Shown here piece after piece: positions 26,978-35,890 of a stretch of 64,000 nucleotides of DNA. How positions within the stretch are numbered: the stretch's first letter is position 1; each line of letters opens with the position of its first letter. The stretch lies in assembly GCA_017552985.1 (NCBI GenBank), contig JAFZNO010000013.1, positions 1-64,000 of the forward strand, given 5' to 3'. The position numbers were made by a program, and so were the translations under genes. Under the pieces are notes generated by a model. That model made no database searches. It worked only from the letters and a program-made list of their open reading frames with translations, and was not told the DNA's origin. Source of the DNA: Lachnospiraceae bacterium (GTDB lineage: Bacteria; Bacillota; Clostridia; Lachnospirales; Lachnospiraceae).

Positions 26978-27952
26978 TCATCTATGCTTCCTTCCATTGA
27001 TCCAAACAATGAGCCGCGGAAACAGGGTCACTCCCAAGCTCTCCACTCTTTGCTTCTTTGATTCCCTAAGCTTTCCATCCTTTAGATATGCCAGCCATTC
27101 GCCCGGCTTAAACCGGATCGTCTTTTTCACCTCACGGTAATATGCGTCTTGGCCACTTCCTCTGGGAATCTTACTGAGTACCGTCTTTGCCGCCGTGAAA
27201 CATCTTGACATTCCGACCGTCGGTGCCGTATTTCTGACAGCTTCAAAAATGCTGCGGTTTATTCTTAAATACTCCAAAGACCTTTCATCCACGGTGCCTG
27301 CGGTAACGTTCCCCGTACGTTCACAAAAATAACGGTATGGTGCCGCATGAAAAACAATTGCTTTCTCACAGTGTTCCAATGCCTGAAATACAAAGAGCGT
27401 GTCCTCTCCGTAGCGCAGGCTTTCGTCAAAAGTGATTCCCTGAATCAGGCTTTTCTTAAAAATCTTATTCCAAACGTATCCAGGTCCATTCAATACTTGG
27501 TACAGAACGTCCTTGCCCTGAACAGACCGGTGATCGTCTTCTTTGGAACATAAAACGCGTTTTTTCGTTCTTCCGTCTTCATAAACGTTTGTAAATCCAA
27601 AGCACGCCATCTGTGCTTCCGCGTCACTTTGCAACACGTCCATCACATGCTTAAGACCTTCTTTTTCGATAACGTCGTCTGAATCCACAAAAAAAAAGCA
27701 TTCGCCCTTCGCCTTAGAAAGGCCATAATTTCTGGCTTTGGAAACGCCCTCGTTCTCGATATGAAATGCAGTGATAAATGAATGTTCTTTCGCATATGCG
27801 TCACAAATGGCTCCGGATCCGTCCGTAGAGCCATCATCAATCAAAAGAATCTCATAATCTGAAAAATCCGCGTTCAGTATACCGTCAACGCACCGCCGCA
27901 GATATTTTTCCGTATTATATATTGGAATAATGATTGATAATTGCATTTTCAT
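26978..27952 (-). CDS. GT2 family glycosyltransferase
   Basis: The 324-residue enzyme starts MKMQLSIIIPIYNTEKYLRR and shows IDDGSTDGS and the FFVDSDDV metal motif. The start at 27952 was chosen because the family begins at the IIIPIYN strand; an ATG 33 bp earlier lies deeper in the tagD gene. It overlaps tagD by 38 bp. The C-terminus is basic. Substrates are unknown. Confidence 0.88.
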   Translation of the reverse strand: MKMQLSIIIPIYNTEKYLRRCVDGILNADFSDYEILLIDDGSTDGSGAICDAYAKEHSFITAFHIENEGVSKARNYGLSKAKGECFFFVDSDDVIEKEGLKHVMDVLQSDAEAQMACFGFTNVYEDGRTKKRVLCSKEDDHRSVQGKDVLYQVLNGPGYVWNKIFKKSLIQGITFDESLRYGEDTLFVFQALEHCEKAIVFHAAPYRYFCERTGNVTAGTVDERSLEYLRINRSIFEAVRNTAPTVGMSRCFTAAKTVLSKIPRGSGQDAYYREVKKTIRFKPGEWLAYLKDGKLRESKKQRVESLGVTLFPRLIVWINGRKHR

Positions 27953-28370
27953 TCCGTATTTCCCGTTCCGCTCCATTGGCATCATAAAGATCTCTTTTTA
28001 TCTGCGAGCTGCTGATTTCAGGAGTTCTTGAGAGATAGACAACTTCCACGCCCTCGTCTTTCAAAAAATCAAACTTTCCCTTCCAATCTTCCCCTATCAC
28101 AAAGGTATCTATGTGATATTCATGCACGTCTGAACGCTTTTGTTCCCAACTCTCTTCCGGGATCACAAGATCCACGTAGCGGATGGCCTCAACCAGAGCC
28201 TTTCTCTGTTCATAAGAAAAATAACATTTCTTATGCTTCTCATTCCAGTTAAACTCATCCGTGGAAAGAACTACGATCAAATAATCACCAAGGGCTTTGG
28301 CCCTTCGCAAAAGATTGATGTGTCCATAATGCAACAGATCAAACGTACCATACGTTATTACTCTCTTCAT
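27915..28370 (-). CDS. tagD: Glycerol-3-phosphate cytidylyltransferase
   Basis: It makes CDP-glycerol from glycerol 3-phosphate and CTP, the donor for glycerol-phosphate polymers. The 151-residue protein shows VITYGTFDLLHYGHINLLRRA with the HxGH nucleotidyltransferase motif, and the TPEISSSQIKRDL segment (ISSSQIK, equivalent to the ISTTxIK motif). It is about 20 residues longer than B. subtilis TagD; the extra tail is polar. It sits next to the CDP-glycerol-using enzyme, which supports the assignment. Confidence 0.92.
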   Translation of the reverse strand: MKRVITYGTFDLLHYGHINLLRRAKALGDYLIVVLSTDEFNWNEKHKKCYFSYEQRKALVEAIRYVDLVIPEESWEQKRSDVHEYHIDTFVIGEDWKGKFDFLKDEGVEVVYLSRTPEISSSQIKRDLYDANGAEREIRNENAIINHYSNI

Positions 28371-28392
28371 GTTTCCTCCAAGTTAGTCATCT

Positions 28393-29607
28393 TCACGATA
28401 ATTTATCCAAAGAATCTAAAACCAGTTTAGATACTTCTTCACTTGCGCGTCCCGTTTCGTAAGAATCATAAAAGGCCAGGATTCCTTCCGAATTCTTCCT
28501 GATATCGTCTTCCGTAACCCTGCCGATGATCTCCAGCGCTTCGTCCATGTTGAAAGCCGTAAAATAGGGGGATTCCTCTTGGGAAAAATATAGCGTTCTA
28601 CCCTTGGACGTATATAGTTTAAGGTCATCCTGATACATCAGGACCATTTTCCCGGTAATTGCAAAATCAGCGCCGCAGGATGAATAATCACTGATCAGCA
28701 TGTCGGATATCATCAGTAAATCCGCCATGTCCGGGTATGTCGTAACGTCCTTAAACCGATCGTCAATACGGTTTTCATTGTTAATGGTCAAGTGCTTTCC
28801 ATTATGAGCTCTCATTAAACAGATCCATTTGCACTGATACTTCTCTTCCAGTGCATCCAAGATCTTTACCAGATCAATGTTCGATCCAACCATGTCCTGG
28901 GATTTCTCATAATCCCGGAACGTAGGCGCATAAATGAGTATTCTGGTTTCGGGATCCAAGTCCAATGCCTTTTTGATCTGATCACGTTGATGCTCGTCCA
29001 GATTCACCAGGCAATCATTTCTCGGCATTCCAAATCGCAAAAACTTCCCTTTATAGCCAAACGCAGAAGCAGCGATGGAAACAAACCATTCACATCCCGT
29101 AACGAAGTAATCACACAATTCCGGTTCGCAAAACTTCCTTGCAGTTGTTCTCTTCCTGTAATCTTCCACGTCTGCTGCAGCATCATAGGCAATTTTCTTT
29201 AGAAATTTATCACCGTGCCACGTCTGCACGTACAACTGCCCCTTCTTTTTCGTTGTTCCATACGGCAAAGTGGTGCTGCACACCCAAGCTCCCGCGGTTG
29301 CAAGCTCCTTATAATATTCCTCAGTTTCAAATATGACTGGTTTTACGTAATCCGGAATGCCGGAAAAGTACTCCTTTCCTCCACATGCCCAGACCAGCTG
29401 AACGTCCGGTTTCATTTTTTTCAAGCATTCCGCAACTGCCCTTGGGTTATCTCCATATCCTCCGTCTGGTCTGAAAAACAACACTTTATTCCCGTCAATT
29501 GGTAACTTTTTATACTTTTTTGTTTTTACGTAATTTCTTTTCTCACGAGCGTAATAAGCCAAACCTGTTAATACTCTATTTTGCTTTATCAGATTCTTCA
29601 GTTTCAT
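28393..29607 (-). CDS. CDP-glycerol glycerophosphotransferase (TagB/TagF type)
   Basis: It transfers glycerol phosphate from CDP-glycerol to a glycan or polymer. The 404-residue protein has VQTWHGDKFLKKI (the conserved TWHG block), GMPRNDCLV, YAPTFRD and a DMLISDYSSCGADF segment near the C-terminus, all typical of Glyphos_transf. The start at 29607 has AAGGGAAG ahead of it and overlaps the upstream gene by 32 bp. With tagD this shows that the polymer carries glycerol phosphate. Confidence 0.92.
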   Translation of the reverse strand: MKLKNLIKQNRVLTGLAYYAREKRNYVKTKKYKKLPIDGNKVLFFRPDGGYGDNPRAVAECLKKMKPDVQLVWACGGKEYFSGIPDYVKPVIFETEEYYKELATAGAWVCSTTLPYGTTKKKGQLYVQTWHGDKFLKKIAYDAAADVEDYRKRTTARKFCEPELCDYFVTGCEWFVSIAASAFGYKGKFLRFGMPRNDCLVNLDEHQRDQIKKALDLDPETRILIYAPTFRDYEKSQDMVGSNIDLVKILDALEEKYQCKWICLMRAHNGKHLTINNENRIDDRFKDVTTYPDMADLLMISDMLISDYSSCGADFAITGKMVLMYQDDLKLYTSKGRTLYFSQEESPYFTAFNMDEALEIIGRVTEDDIRKNSEGILAFYDSYETGRASEEVSKLVLDSLDKLS

Positions 29608-30781
29608 AAACAACTTCCCTTGCGTCAATATTTCGATTCGGATCCATGGACTCTAAATATAAAATAGCCAAAACGATCCATACCAGAGTATTTCTAATTC
29701 CATTATGCGTTAATGAATATAAGGCGATCCCTGACAGACCGATGATATTTCGTTTGATGAGTCCAGGCCGCCACAGCAGCCGCTTTAGAAGCATCAGGAA
29801 CAGCAATGAGCCAATAACTCCGTAGGAGACAAAAAAGCTAACGTAAGTGGAATGCACCTCTTTGCCCCTTAATGCTTCAAAACGGTTATAGCCGCCTTCT
29901 CCCACTCCCCAAAGATAATTATTGCCCATCTCAAAAACCCTGGAATAACCACGTCCTTTTCCCAGGTCTGAATCCTTTTCCTTTGCCATGTTAAGTATTC
30001 TTGAACGCATAAAAGACAAAGTGCCGTTCGAAGTGATCAAACTGCTTTGACTGTATAAAAAGAAGTACGCCACGGCAAAAACGGCCAGCAGTGCAAAGAT
30101 ACGAATTGCCAATTGCTTTCCTGAGATTTTTTTGGGGCCCCATACAACCCGGAATATGATCATGACCGCCAAACCGATCATCGCCGCCTTTGATCCTGAA
30201 GCCAAGACAGCCCATATGGAAATCAAAAGTACAATTCTTCTTTCTGCAACGGTAAAATGCGCGTGCCATAAGAGCACTGCGGAAAAAAGAACCACGGCAT
30301 AGTAGCCTAATTGATTGGGGTTGTTAAAGAATCCCGTGTTTCTTGCGGAAAGGCCTCTTGCCAGCACCATTCCAACTGCGGTCAACAATGACGACCAAAA
30401 GCATCCAAGCGCAAACGACCGCTTCAGATTTTCTGATCCCACGGTCCTCTCGATAATAATGCAAAAGCAAAACATTAACATGTTAAAAACGTTGATCAAG
30501 GTTTTCGATATCATTCCCGTGTCGTGAGTGACGGTAAACCAGACCACGTTGACGACGGCTTGATAAAACACCAGGATCGCCAGTAACCTTACAACGGGAA
30601 AAACTTCTTTTTTGATCAAAATCTTTCCCTTGCCGGAAAGAATCCACCATAGCAGCATCACGGCAAAAAACAGATCACATATCTGCAAGGAACCCGATCC
30701 AAACAAATAAAGTGGTTTTAATGCCGTATATATTGCCACCACGCCGCTTATATACTTAGAATCACTTTTAAACAGTTTCAT
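29576..30781 (-). CDS. O-antigen ligase/polymerase-like membrane protein 2
   Basis: The 401-residue protein has about ten helices. It shows ARNTGFFNNPNQLGYYAV, the Wzy_C-type loop (the FxNPNxxG pattern), and EVHSTYVSFFVSYGVIGSL near the end. It is the first gene of the polymer operon, 40-odd bp after a leader terminator. The ATG at 30781 is used; the preceding TTG is less likely. Confidence 0.85.
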   Translation of the reverse strand: MKLFKSDSKYISGVVAIYTALKPLYLFGSGSLQICDLFFAVMLLWWILSGKGKILIKKEVFPVVRLLAILVFYQAVVNVVWFTVTHDTGMISKTLINVFNMLMFCFCIIIERTVGSENLKRSFALGCFWSSLLTAVGMVLARGLSARNTGFFNNPNQLGYYAVVLFSAVLLWHAHFTVAERRIVLLISIWAVLASGSKAAMIGLAVMIIFRVVWGPKKISGKQLAIRIFALLAVFAVAYFFLYSQSSLITSNGTLSFMRSRILNMAKEKDSDLGKGRGYSRVFEMGNNYLWGVGEGGYNRFEALRGKEVHSTYVSFFVSYGVIGSLLFLMLLKRLLWRPGLIKRNIIGLSGIALYSLTHNGIRNTLVWIVLAILYLESMDPNRNIDAREVVYETEESDKAK

Positions 30782-30821
30782 CAATCAATCTCTCTGTCGA
30801 AGTATTCATTTCAAAACACCC

Positions 30822-30856
30822 AAAAAAGACTCTCCGCCTTGCATTTGGGAAAGTCT
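30822..30856 (-). terminator. Leader terminator (attenuator) of the polymer operon
   Basis: On the minus strand AGACTTTCC (30848..30856) pairs with GGAGAGTCT (30827..30835), eight Watson-Crick pairs plus one G-T, directly followed by six Ts. It lies between the operon promoter and the first gene, so unregulated transcripts should stop here. Confidence 0.75.
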
Positions 30857-30909
30857 GTTATCTAAACATTCTTTGCTTACTAAAGTTGCCAGCTTAGCAA
30901 ACAAGCCTT

Positions 30910-30938
30910 ATTATAGCATAGAATCTTGCCTGAAACAA
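30910..30938 (-). promoter_or_regulatory. Promoter of the surface polymer operon
   Basis: On the minus strand: -35 TTGTTT (30933..30938), a 17-bp spacer and perfect -10 TATAAT (30910..30915). The leader of about 120 nt starts with a potential small hairpin (TTTGCT/AGCAAA, 30873..30897) and then reaches the terminator. Confidence 0.75.
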
Positions 30939-31055
30939 CAGAAAAAATAAGTAAATTCGACAGATATGGATTTCTGAACGGTTGTAGTTATTTACTTTTC
31001 CCCCAAAAGCTCATACAATGATAGTGTTCCCATAAGCATTTACGAGAGGTTTCTC

Positions 31056-32009
31056 ATGATAAGGATCATTCATTATAACCTGCCAGAAAATAATTCCACT
31101 ACGTCCCCGAGTACCATCAAGGGGTTTCTTCGTTCTAGGGGTTACTCTGTCCAAAACCTGAAGATCTTAAAGCAACTCCCGGACGGCATCCTCCTAAACA
31201 ACGTTCCGGCGCACGTCAATGCCCGTCTTACTCCCGGTGCCGTTTTAACCGTTCAAATCAAAGAGGAACTCTGTTCCGAGAACGTTGCCCCCGTTCCGCT
31301 TCCTCTGGAAATTGTCTACGAGGACGAAGATCTTCTCGTCGTCAACAAACCTGCCGGCATGCCAACGCATCCCTCTCAAAATAATCACGACAATACCCTT
31401 GCCAATGCGCTTGCTTATTATTTTCAGCAAAAAGGAGCGCCCTTTGTCTTCCGCTGCATTGGCAGGCTTGACCGTGACACGTCCGGACTTACGGTCATCG
31501 CAAAGCATTTCGTCAGTGCCGGCATCTTGGGAGAACTTGTTGCGGAGAAAGCCATGCACGCCAGTCAGGCCACGTCCGGTGAAATCTTTTCAGCCGCGCG
31601 CCCTCAAGTCTTCACCCGCGAATATCTGGCCATCACCCGCGGTCCCGTCATACCCGCGGAAGGCACCGTCTCTGCGCCTCTGGGCCGGAAGCCCGGCTCC
31701 GTCATCGAGCGCTGCGTGGATTATGAGAACGGCGAACCGGCAGTCACCCATTACCGCGTTTTGGAAGAAAAAAATGGGTACTCCCTCATCTCCCTGATCT
31801 TGGAGACGGGGCGTACCCATCAAATCCGTATTCACTTAAAACATTTGGGGCATCCCCTCATTGGTGACTACCTTTACAATCCTGATTACGAAGTCATTTC
31901 GCGCCAGGCGCTTCACTCCCACAGGCTTTCCTTCCCCCATCCCATGACGGGAGAACCCATGGAGTTCCTTGCTCCCCTGCCGGAGGACATGCAGCGCGTG
32001 CTTTCGTGA
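31056..32009 (+). CDS. RluA family pseudouridine synthase
   Basis: It converts uridine to pseudouridine in rRNA or tRNA. The 317-residue protein has an N-terminal S4-like region (about 15-70), the catalytic GRLDRDTSGL (Asp139) and RTHQIRIHLKHLGHPLIGD near the C-terminus. About 20 extra residues (about 168-187, HASQATSGEIFSAARP) interrupt the usual spacing after the catalytic motif. GAGAGG precedes the ATG. Target site not predictable. Confidence 0.9.
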   Translation: MIRIIHYNLPENNSTTSPSTIKGFLRSRGYSVQNLKILKQLPDGILLNNVPAHVNARLTPGAVLTVQIKEELCSENVAPVPLPLEIVYEDEDLLVVNKPAGMPTHPSQNNHDNTLANALAYYFQQKGAPFVFRCIGRLDRDTSGLTVIAKHFVSAGILGELVAEKAMHASQATSGEIFSAARPQVFTREYLAITRGPVIPAEGTVSAPLGRKPGSVIERCVDYENGEPAVTHYRVLEEKNGYSLISLILETGRTHQIRIHLKHLGHPLIGDYLYNPDYEVISRQALHSHRLSFPHPMTGEPMEFLAPLPEDMQRVLS

Positions 32010-32016
32010 TCCCGCA

Positions 32017-32730
32017 CTATGCCTTCTTCCGGGACTTTCTCTCGCAAGGCTTCTTTTCCAGGTGGAGCTTTCTCAGCGCACACTCCGCGATCAGACATTC
32101 GCCGTGTTCACTCAGATACAGGTACTTCTGCTCATCCGCGCCGTAGACCATGCCAAATTCCATGGCCTGCACGCAAAGCTTGCTGTATCTCTGATAAGCG
32201 GCCGCACCCTTATGCAGGTACAGATAATACTTGTCATTCATGCGATAAAGCTCGCTATGTACGCGAAGATTTCCAGGTACGGCAGACGCGAGTTCCATTA
32301 CGTCTCCCAGGTTTTCAAATTCGAAAATGCCCAGCTCCGGTTGCGCAGGTCTCTCCACGTCGCCTTCCTTCGCCTTGGCACCCTCTTCCCGTTGTCCCTC
32401 CTCAGCTTTCTTAGAGCCGTTCGCAAACATGTTTTTCATTTCCTTCAGATATTCCATCAGCTTTCCGCCATCCTTATCCATCAAGGGATCGCTCTCGCTG
32501 AAGGTCAGTACCAGGCCCTGTTCGGGCAACATCATGATGGACATGTCAAACGCAAACTTTGGAGGCTTGTAACCCACCTCCTCGGAAGCCTGCGTAATGA
32601 TGTCGCGCACGACCTCCCTTGCCTTATCGCTCCGAAGTACAAAATCCTTATAGTCAATCTGATAGCCTTCCAATTCCTCGTTGGAAATAAAGCATCTTAC
32701 GGTTTTATCATCTACTCTTTCAAATTTCAT
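32017..32730 (-). CDS. mecA: Adaptor protein MecA
   Basis: MecA delivers proteins to the ClpC unfoldase/ClpP protease. The 237-residue protein has the MecA start MKFERVDDKTVRCFISNEEL, a variable acidic/basic linker (about 95-135) and the C-terminal ClpC-binding domain with YRMNDKYYLYLH. GGAGGGCG precedes the ATG. It converges on the rluA-type gene with only 7 bp between stops and no terminator seen. Confidence 0.85.
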   Translation of the reverse strand: MKFERVDDKTVRCFISNEELEGYQIDYKDFVLRSDKAREVVRDIITQASEEVGYKPPKFAFDMSIMMLPEQGLVLTFSESDPLMDKDGGKLMEYLKEMKNMFANGSKKAEEGQREEGAKAKEGDVERPAQPELGIFEFENLGDVMELASAVPGNLRVHSELYRMNDKYYLYLHKGAAAYQRYSKLCVQAMEFGMVYGADEQKYLYLSEHGECLIAECALRKLHLEKKPCERKSRKKA

Positions 32731-32840
32731 AGGCGCCCTCCTTCCCGTCAGTCAGTTGCCTCTCATAACTAGTATCGGCATGCTTCGTGACGCTTTTTAG
32801 GAAACCCCTCTTTCTGCTACTTTTTCTCTTTGGTGATTTC

Positions 32841-32870
32841 ATTATACCATATTTCCGGCATCATTACCAT
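32841..32870 (-). promoter_or_regulatory. Extended -10 promoter candidate
   Basis: On the minus strand a perfect TATAAT (32841..32846) is preceded by TGG (extended -10). The -35 region is weak (TGGTAA at 17 bp). It points towards mecA and lies in the 164-bp gap between mecA and the ABC exporter gene. Confidence 0.5.
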
Positions 32871-32894
32871 CACCAATTTTATCCACCGACAGTC

Positions 32895-35246
32895 CTATGC
32901 CGTCGCCTCGGCCGTCCCGTCCATGTCTTTTACCTCTGGCCGTCCCTCTGCCATGCGAAGCTGCGCCGTTACTAATCCATAGTATATGCCCTTTTTCTCC
33001 AAAAGTTCATTATGGCTTCCCATCTCCGCGATGGAATGCTTGTCAATGACGATCAGACGGTTTGCCTCACGCAGCGTCGAAAGTCTGTGAGCGATGGCAA
33101 AGGTCGTCCTACCCTCGATCAGACGGTTTAACGCCTGCTGGATCAGGAATTCGCTCTCGGTATCGAGCGCGGACGTTGCCTCGTCGAGGATCAGAAGCTT
33201 CGGGTTGTTCAAAATGGCTCTGGCTATGGCCACCCTCTGCCGCTCGCCGCCGGAAAGATTATAACCGTGCTCGCCCACGTAGGTATTGTACCCGTCCGGC
33301 GTCTTGCAGATAAAGTCATGCGCATTGGCCGCCTTCGCCGCCTGGATCACTTCTGCCAGCGTTGCCGTCGGCTTGGCAAAACGGATGTTGTCCAGGATGG
33401 TTCCCGAGAACAGGAAGGTCTCCTGCAGTACCACGCCGATCTGGGAATGGAGACTCTCCACCTTCACGTCGCGAAGATCCACACCGTCCAGCATGATCCG
33501 TCCCTGATCCGGGTCATAGAGTCGCATGATCAGGTTGATCATGGTGGATTTTCCGGTACCGGATGCGCCCACAAGACCGATCATCTCACCAGGCTTCACC
33601 TCAAAATTAACGTCCTCCAGCACGGGCTCATAGGTATTGTATCCGAAGGAAACCTTCTCAAACTGGAAATGACCCTTGATCGCGATTTCCTTGCTGCCGT
33701 CACGGTCCTTGATCTTGGGCTCTTCGTCCAGCACGTCATAAATACGGTTCAGGCTTGTCACCATCTGCATGACCATTCTCGGCAGATGCGTCATCCAGCC
33801 AAGCGGTCCAAACAGGTATCCGCTGTAAGTCATGAACTGTACGAGCTGACCCATGGTCATCTTGCCAACCAAAACGTTCTGGCCGCCGATCAGCACGGCC
33901 ACGTAAGTACCGCATCCCAACAAAAACGTCAGGATCGGGAAGAACACTGCCCAGAAGGTCTCGTTCCTGGACTGGGTCTTTGCATAATCCCTGGCTTTTT
34001 GGGAAAAGCGCTCCGCCTCGCGATCCTCCGTTCCGAAGGTCTTTACGATCCTCATGCCGGAGATGATGTCCTGAATGCTGTTGGACAGCTCGTCCGACTT
34101 CAGCCACTGGCGGTGAAAGATTGTGTGAATGTGATGCCAAAAGACTTTCATCAGGGCAAACACCACCACCACAAACATCAGCGAAAGTCCCGTCATGAGG
34201 GGGCTGATCGTCAGCATGACCACCAGGGACACGACCATGGTAAGAAGCGTGGAAAACATGTAGCCAAACACTTCCTCAAAGAATTCGCGGATGCGTCCCG
34301 TATCACGCGATACCCTGTTCATCAATTCTCCCGGCTTTCTCTTGTTGATAAAGGAGAGCGAGAGAATCTGGATCTTCACGTAAAGCTTCTCGCGAAGAGA
34401 CATGGAAAGGGCCGAGCCAAGCTTGATGCAGGCCAGGTTCTTCCATACCTCCAGGAGGATCGCGCCGATCAAAAAAGCAAAGGAAATGCCCACAAAGATC
34501 CCGAGATCCGCCCAAGTACCCTTCCCCGTCGATAGGGCGTCATCAATAAACCAGCGCTGTACCATGGGCCTTGCCATGTTCATTCCGGAGATCACCAGCA
34601 TCGACAAGCTGATCAGCAAAAGCTTTCCGACAAAGCCGCCGCACAGGCTCATAAACTTCTTTGCAACGTCCATCTTGCCCTCACAGTAAGGGCAGCTGCT
34701 GGTGCCTGGCATCGCACGGCCGCACTTCTCACAATAGGTCTCATATTCCGAGCTTGTGATCTGCTCTGCCTTCTCCGCGTCACCGCTCTCCTTCAGGGAC
34801 CGCACGATGGCCTGCGCGCCTCGTATCGCATAGGAGGCACGAACGATCTGCCTCATGGATACCCTTGCAACGCACACGTCGTACCCTTCTCCCATGATGT
34901 TTTCATCGCTGTCAACCAAGGTCGTTACCGTGATGATGCCGCAACCCACCTGATGCTCACAGCGCACCTTCTCGCAATCCTTCAGGGCGATCTGGTAGGT
35001 CACCTTATCTCCCGCCAAAACAACCAGCCGCTGGTTCGTCACGGCTACGAAAGTGGCGGTCTCATACCGGTCGCTGACGCCCGTCTTCTCTAACCCGCCG
35101 GCGCCAGGGTTCCGCGTCCCGTCCGCCTTTGCGCCCGCCCCTGGCAGGTAGGCCAGGTCAGCCGGCACGCAATATACTAATTTCTCGCCAGCCGTAAGCG
35201 CCAAGGCTTCCAGCTGACTTCCCGTTAACGTAAATAATAGTTTCAT
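32895..35246 (-). CDS. ABC exporter with N-terminal PH-like domain and zinc ribbon (1)
   Basis: The 783-residue protein has three parts. The first about 160 residues look like a bacterial PH domain (TATFVAVTNQRLVVLAGDKV). A zinc ribbon follows (Cys172, Cys175, Cys185, Cys188). Then comes a full six-helix exporter with an ATPase: GLVGASGTGKST, LSGGERQRVAIARA, LLILDEATSALD. All catalytic residues are present. The cargo is unknown. It is separated from a similar exporter by a DUF1854 gene; the two may form a heterodimer. Confidence 0.88.
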   Translation of the reverse strand: MKLLFTLTGSQLEALALTAGEKLVYCVPADLAYLPGAGAKADGTRNPGAGGLEKTGVSDRYETATFVAVTNQRLVVLAGDKVTYQIALKDCEKVRCEHQVGCGIITVTTLVDSDENIMGEGYDVCVARVSMRQIVRASYAIRGAQAIVRSLKESGDAEKAEQITSSEYETYCEKCGRAMPGTSSCPYCEGKMDVAKKFMSLCGGFVGKLLLISLSMLVISGMNMARPMVQRWFIDDALSTGKGTWADLGIFVGISFAFLIGAILLEVWKNLACIKLGSALSMSLREKLYVKIQILSLSFINKRKPGELMNRVSRDTGRIREFFEEVFGYMFSTLLTMVVSLVVMLTISPLMTGLSLMFVVVVFALMKVFWHHIHTIFHRQWLKSDELSNSIQDIISGMRIVKTFGTEDREAERFSQKARDYAKTQSRNETFWAVFFPILTFLLGCGTYVAVLIGGQNVLVGKMTMGQLVQFMTYSGYLFGPLGWMTHLPRMVMQMVTSLNRIYDVLDEEPKIKDRDGSKEIAIKGHFQFEKVSFGYNTYEPVLEDVNFEVKPGEMIGLVGASGTGKSTMINLIMRLYDPDQGRIMLDGVDLRDVKVESLHSQIGVVLQETFLFSGTILDNIRFAKPTATLAEVIQAAKAANAHDFICKTPDGYNTYVGEHGYNLSGGERQRVAIARAILNNPKLLILDEATSALDTESEFLIQQALNRLIEGRTTFAIAHRLSTLREANRLIVIDKHSIAEMGSHNELLEKKGIYYGLVTAQLRMAEGRPEVKDMDGTAEATA

Positions 35247-35260
35247 CTTTCTCCCTCAAA

Positions 35261-35836
35261 CTAGATAAACAGATCAAGCTTTTTCTTTTCCTGCACGCCC
35301 AGCGCGTAAAAGTCGGGGATCTCGTAGCGGTTGCCGTCAATGTCCTTGACCAAAAGCCTGGAATCACTGAGGGATACCACCACGTCACCGCTCATGTGCG
35401 TCGTAAAGCGACAAGCACCAAAGCTCGTCTCCACGTGCCAGTAAGCATATCCGTATTCTTCCTTAATCTCCATGATCTTCTTGATCACGGGCATAAAATA
35501 GCGCAGTCTGATCTGATCGCGGATCATCTCCTGCTGATCCTTCGGAAGGCTCTTCAGATCCTCGATCATGCCGATCTCCTTCGCCTTCTCATCCGCCTCC
35601 CTGATGGAGATAAACTCCTCAGGATTCGTCAGCGGGAACGTCAGATACACGCCAATCCTTTTATACTCCTTGTCGTCAAACTTCAGGGATACAAATCCCC
35701 CCTCCGTCCTTGCGAAAGTCGCATTCTCCTTCGTGAGGAACCGCATCTCCAGAAGCTCTTCCGACTCCTTCTTCAGCTCCTCCTCATTAAACTCATCATC
35801 TAAATTCAAATCCAATAAATCCATGTCTTCACTCAT
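35261..35836 (-). CDS. DUF1854 family protein
   Basis: The protein has 191 residues, with an acidic N-terminus (DLLDLNLDDEFNEEELKK) and then the DUF1854 region (YKRIGVYLTFPLTNPEEFIS; later RYFMPVIKKI and SRLLVKDIDGNRYEI). Its function is unknown. DUF1854 genes elsewhere have been noted next to ABC transporters in cyanophycin-related clusters, but no cyanophycin synthetase is seen here. The start at 35836 fits the GAGG 7 nt before it. It lies between two exporters, 14 bp and 54 bp from them. Confidence 0.8.
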   Translation of the reverse strand: MSEDMDLLDLNLDDEFNEEELKKESEELLEMRFLTKENATFARTEGGFVSLKFDDKEYKRIGVYLTFPLTNPEEFISIREADEKAKEIGMIEDLKSLPKDQQEMIRDQIRLRYFMPVIKKIMEIKEEYGYAYWHVETSFGACRFTTHMSGDVVVSLSDSRLLVKDIDGNRYEIPDFYALGVQEKKKLDLFI

Positions 35837-35890
35837 GTTCATTCCTCAATCTTTCTTTATGCCAGTTTATGCCAGCCCCCGAGTCTTTCC

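Noticed and set aside
33267-34535. Long plus-strand open frame opposite the first ABC exporter
   Set aside because: Shadow of a well-supported exporter gene; no family pattern and no ribosome site.
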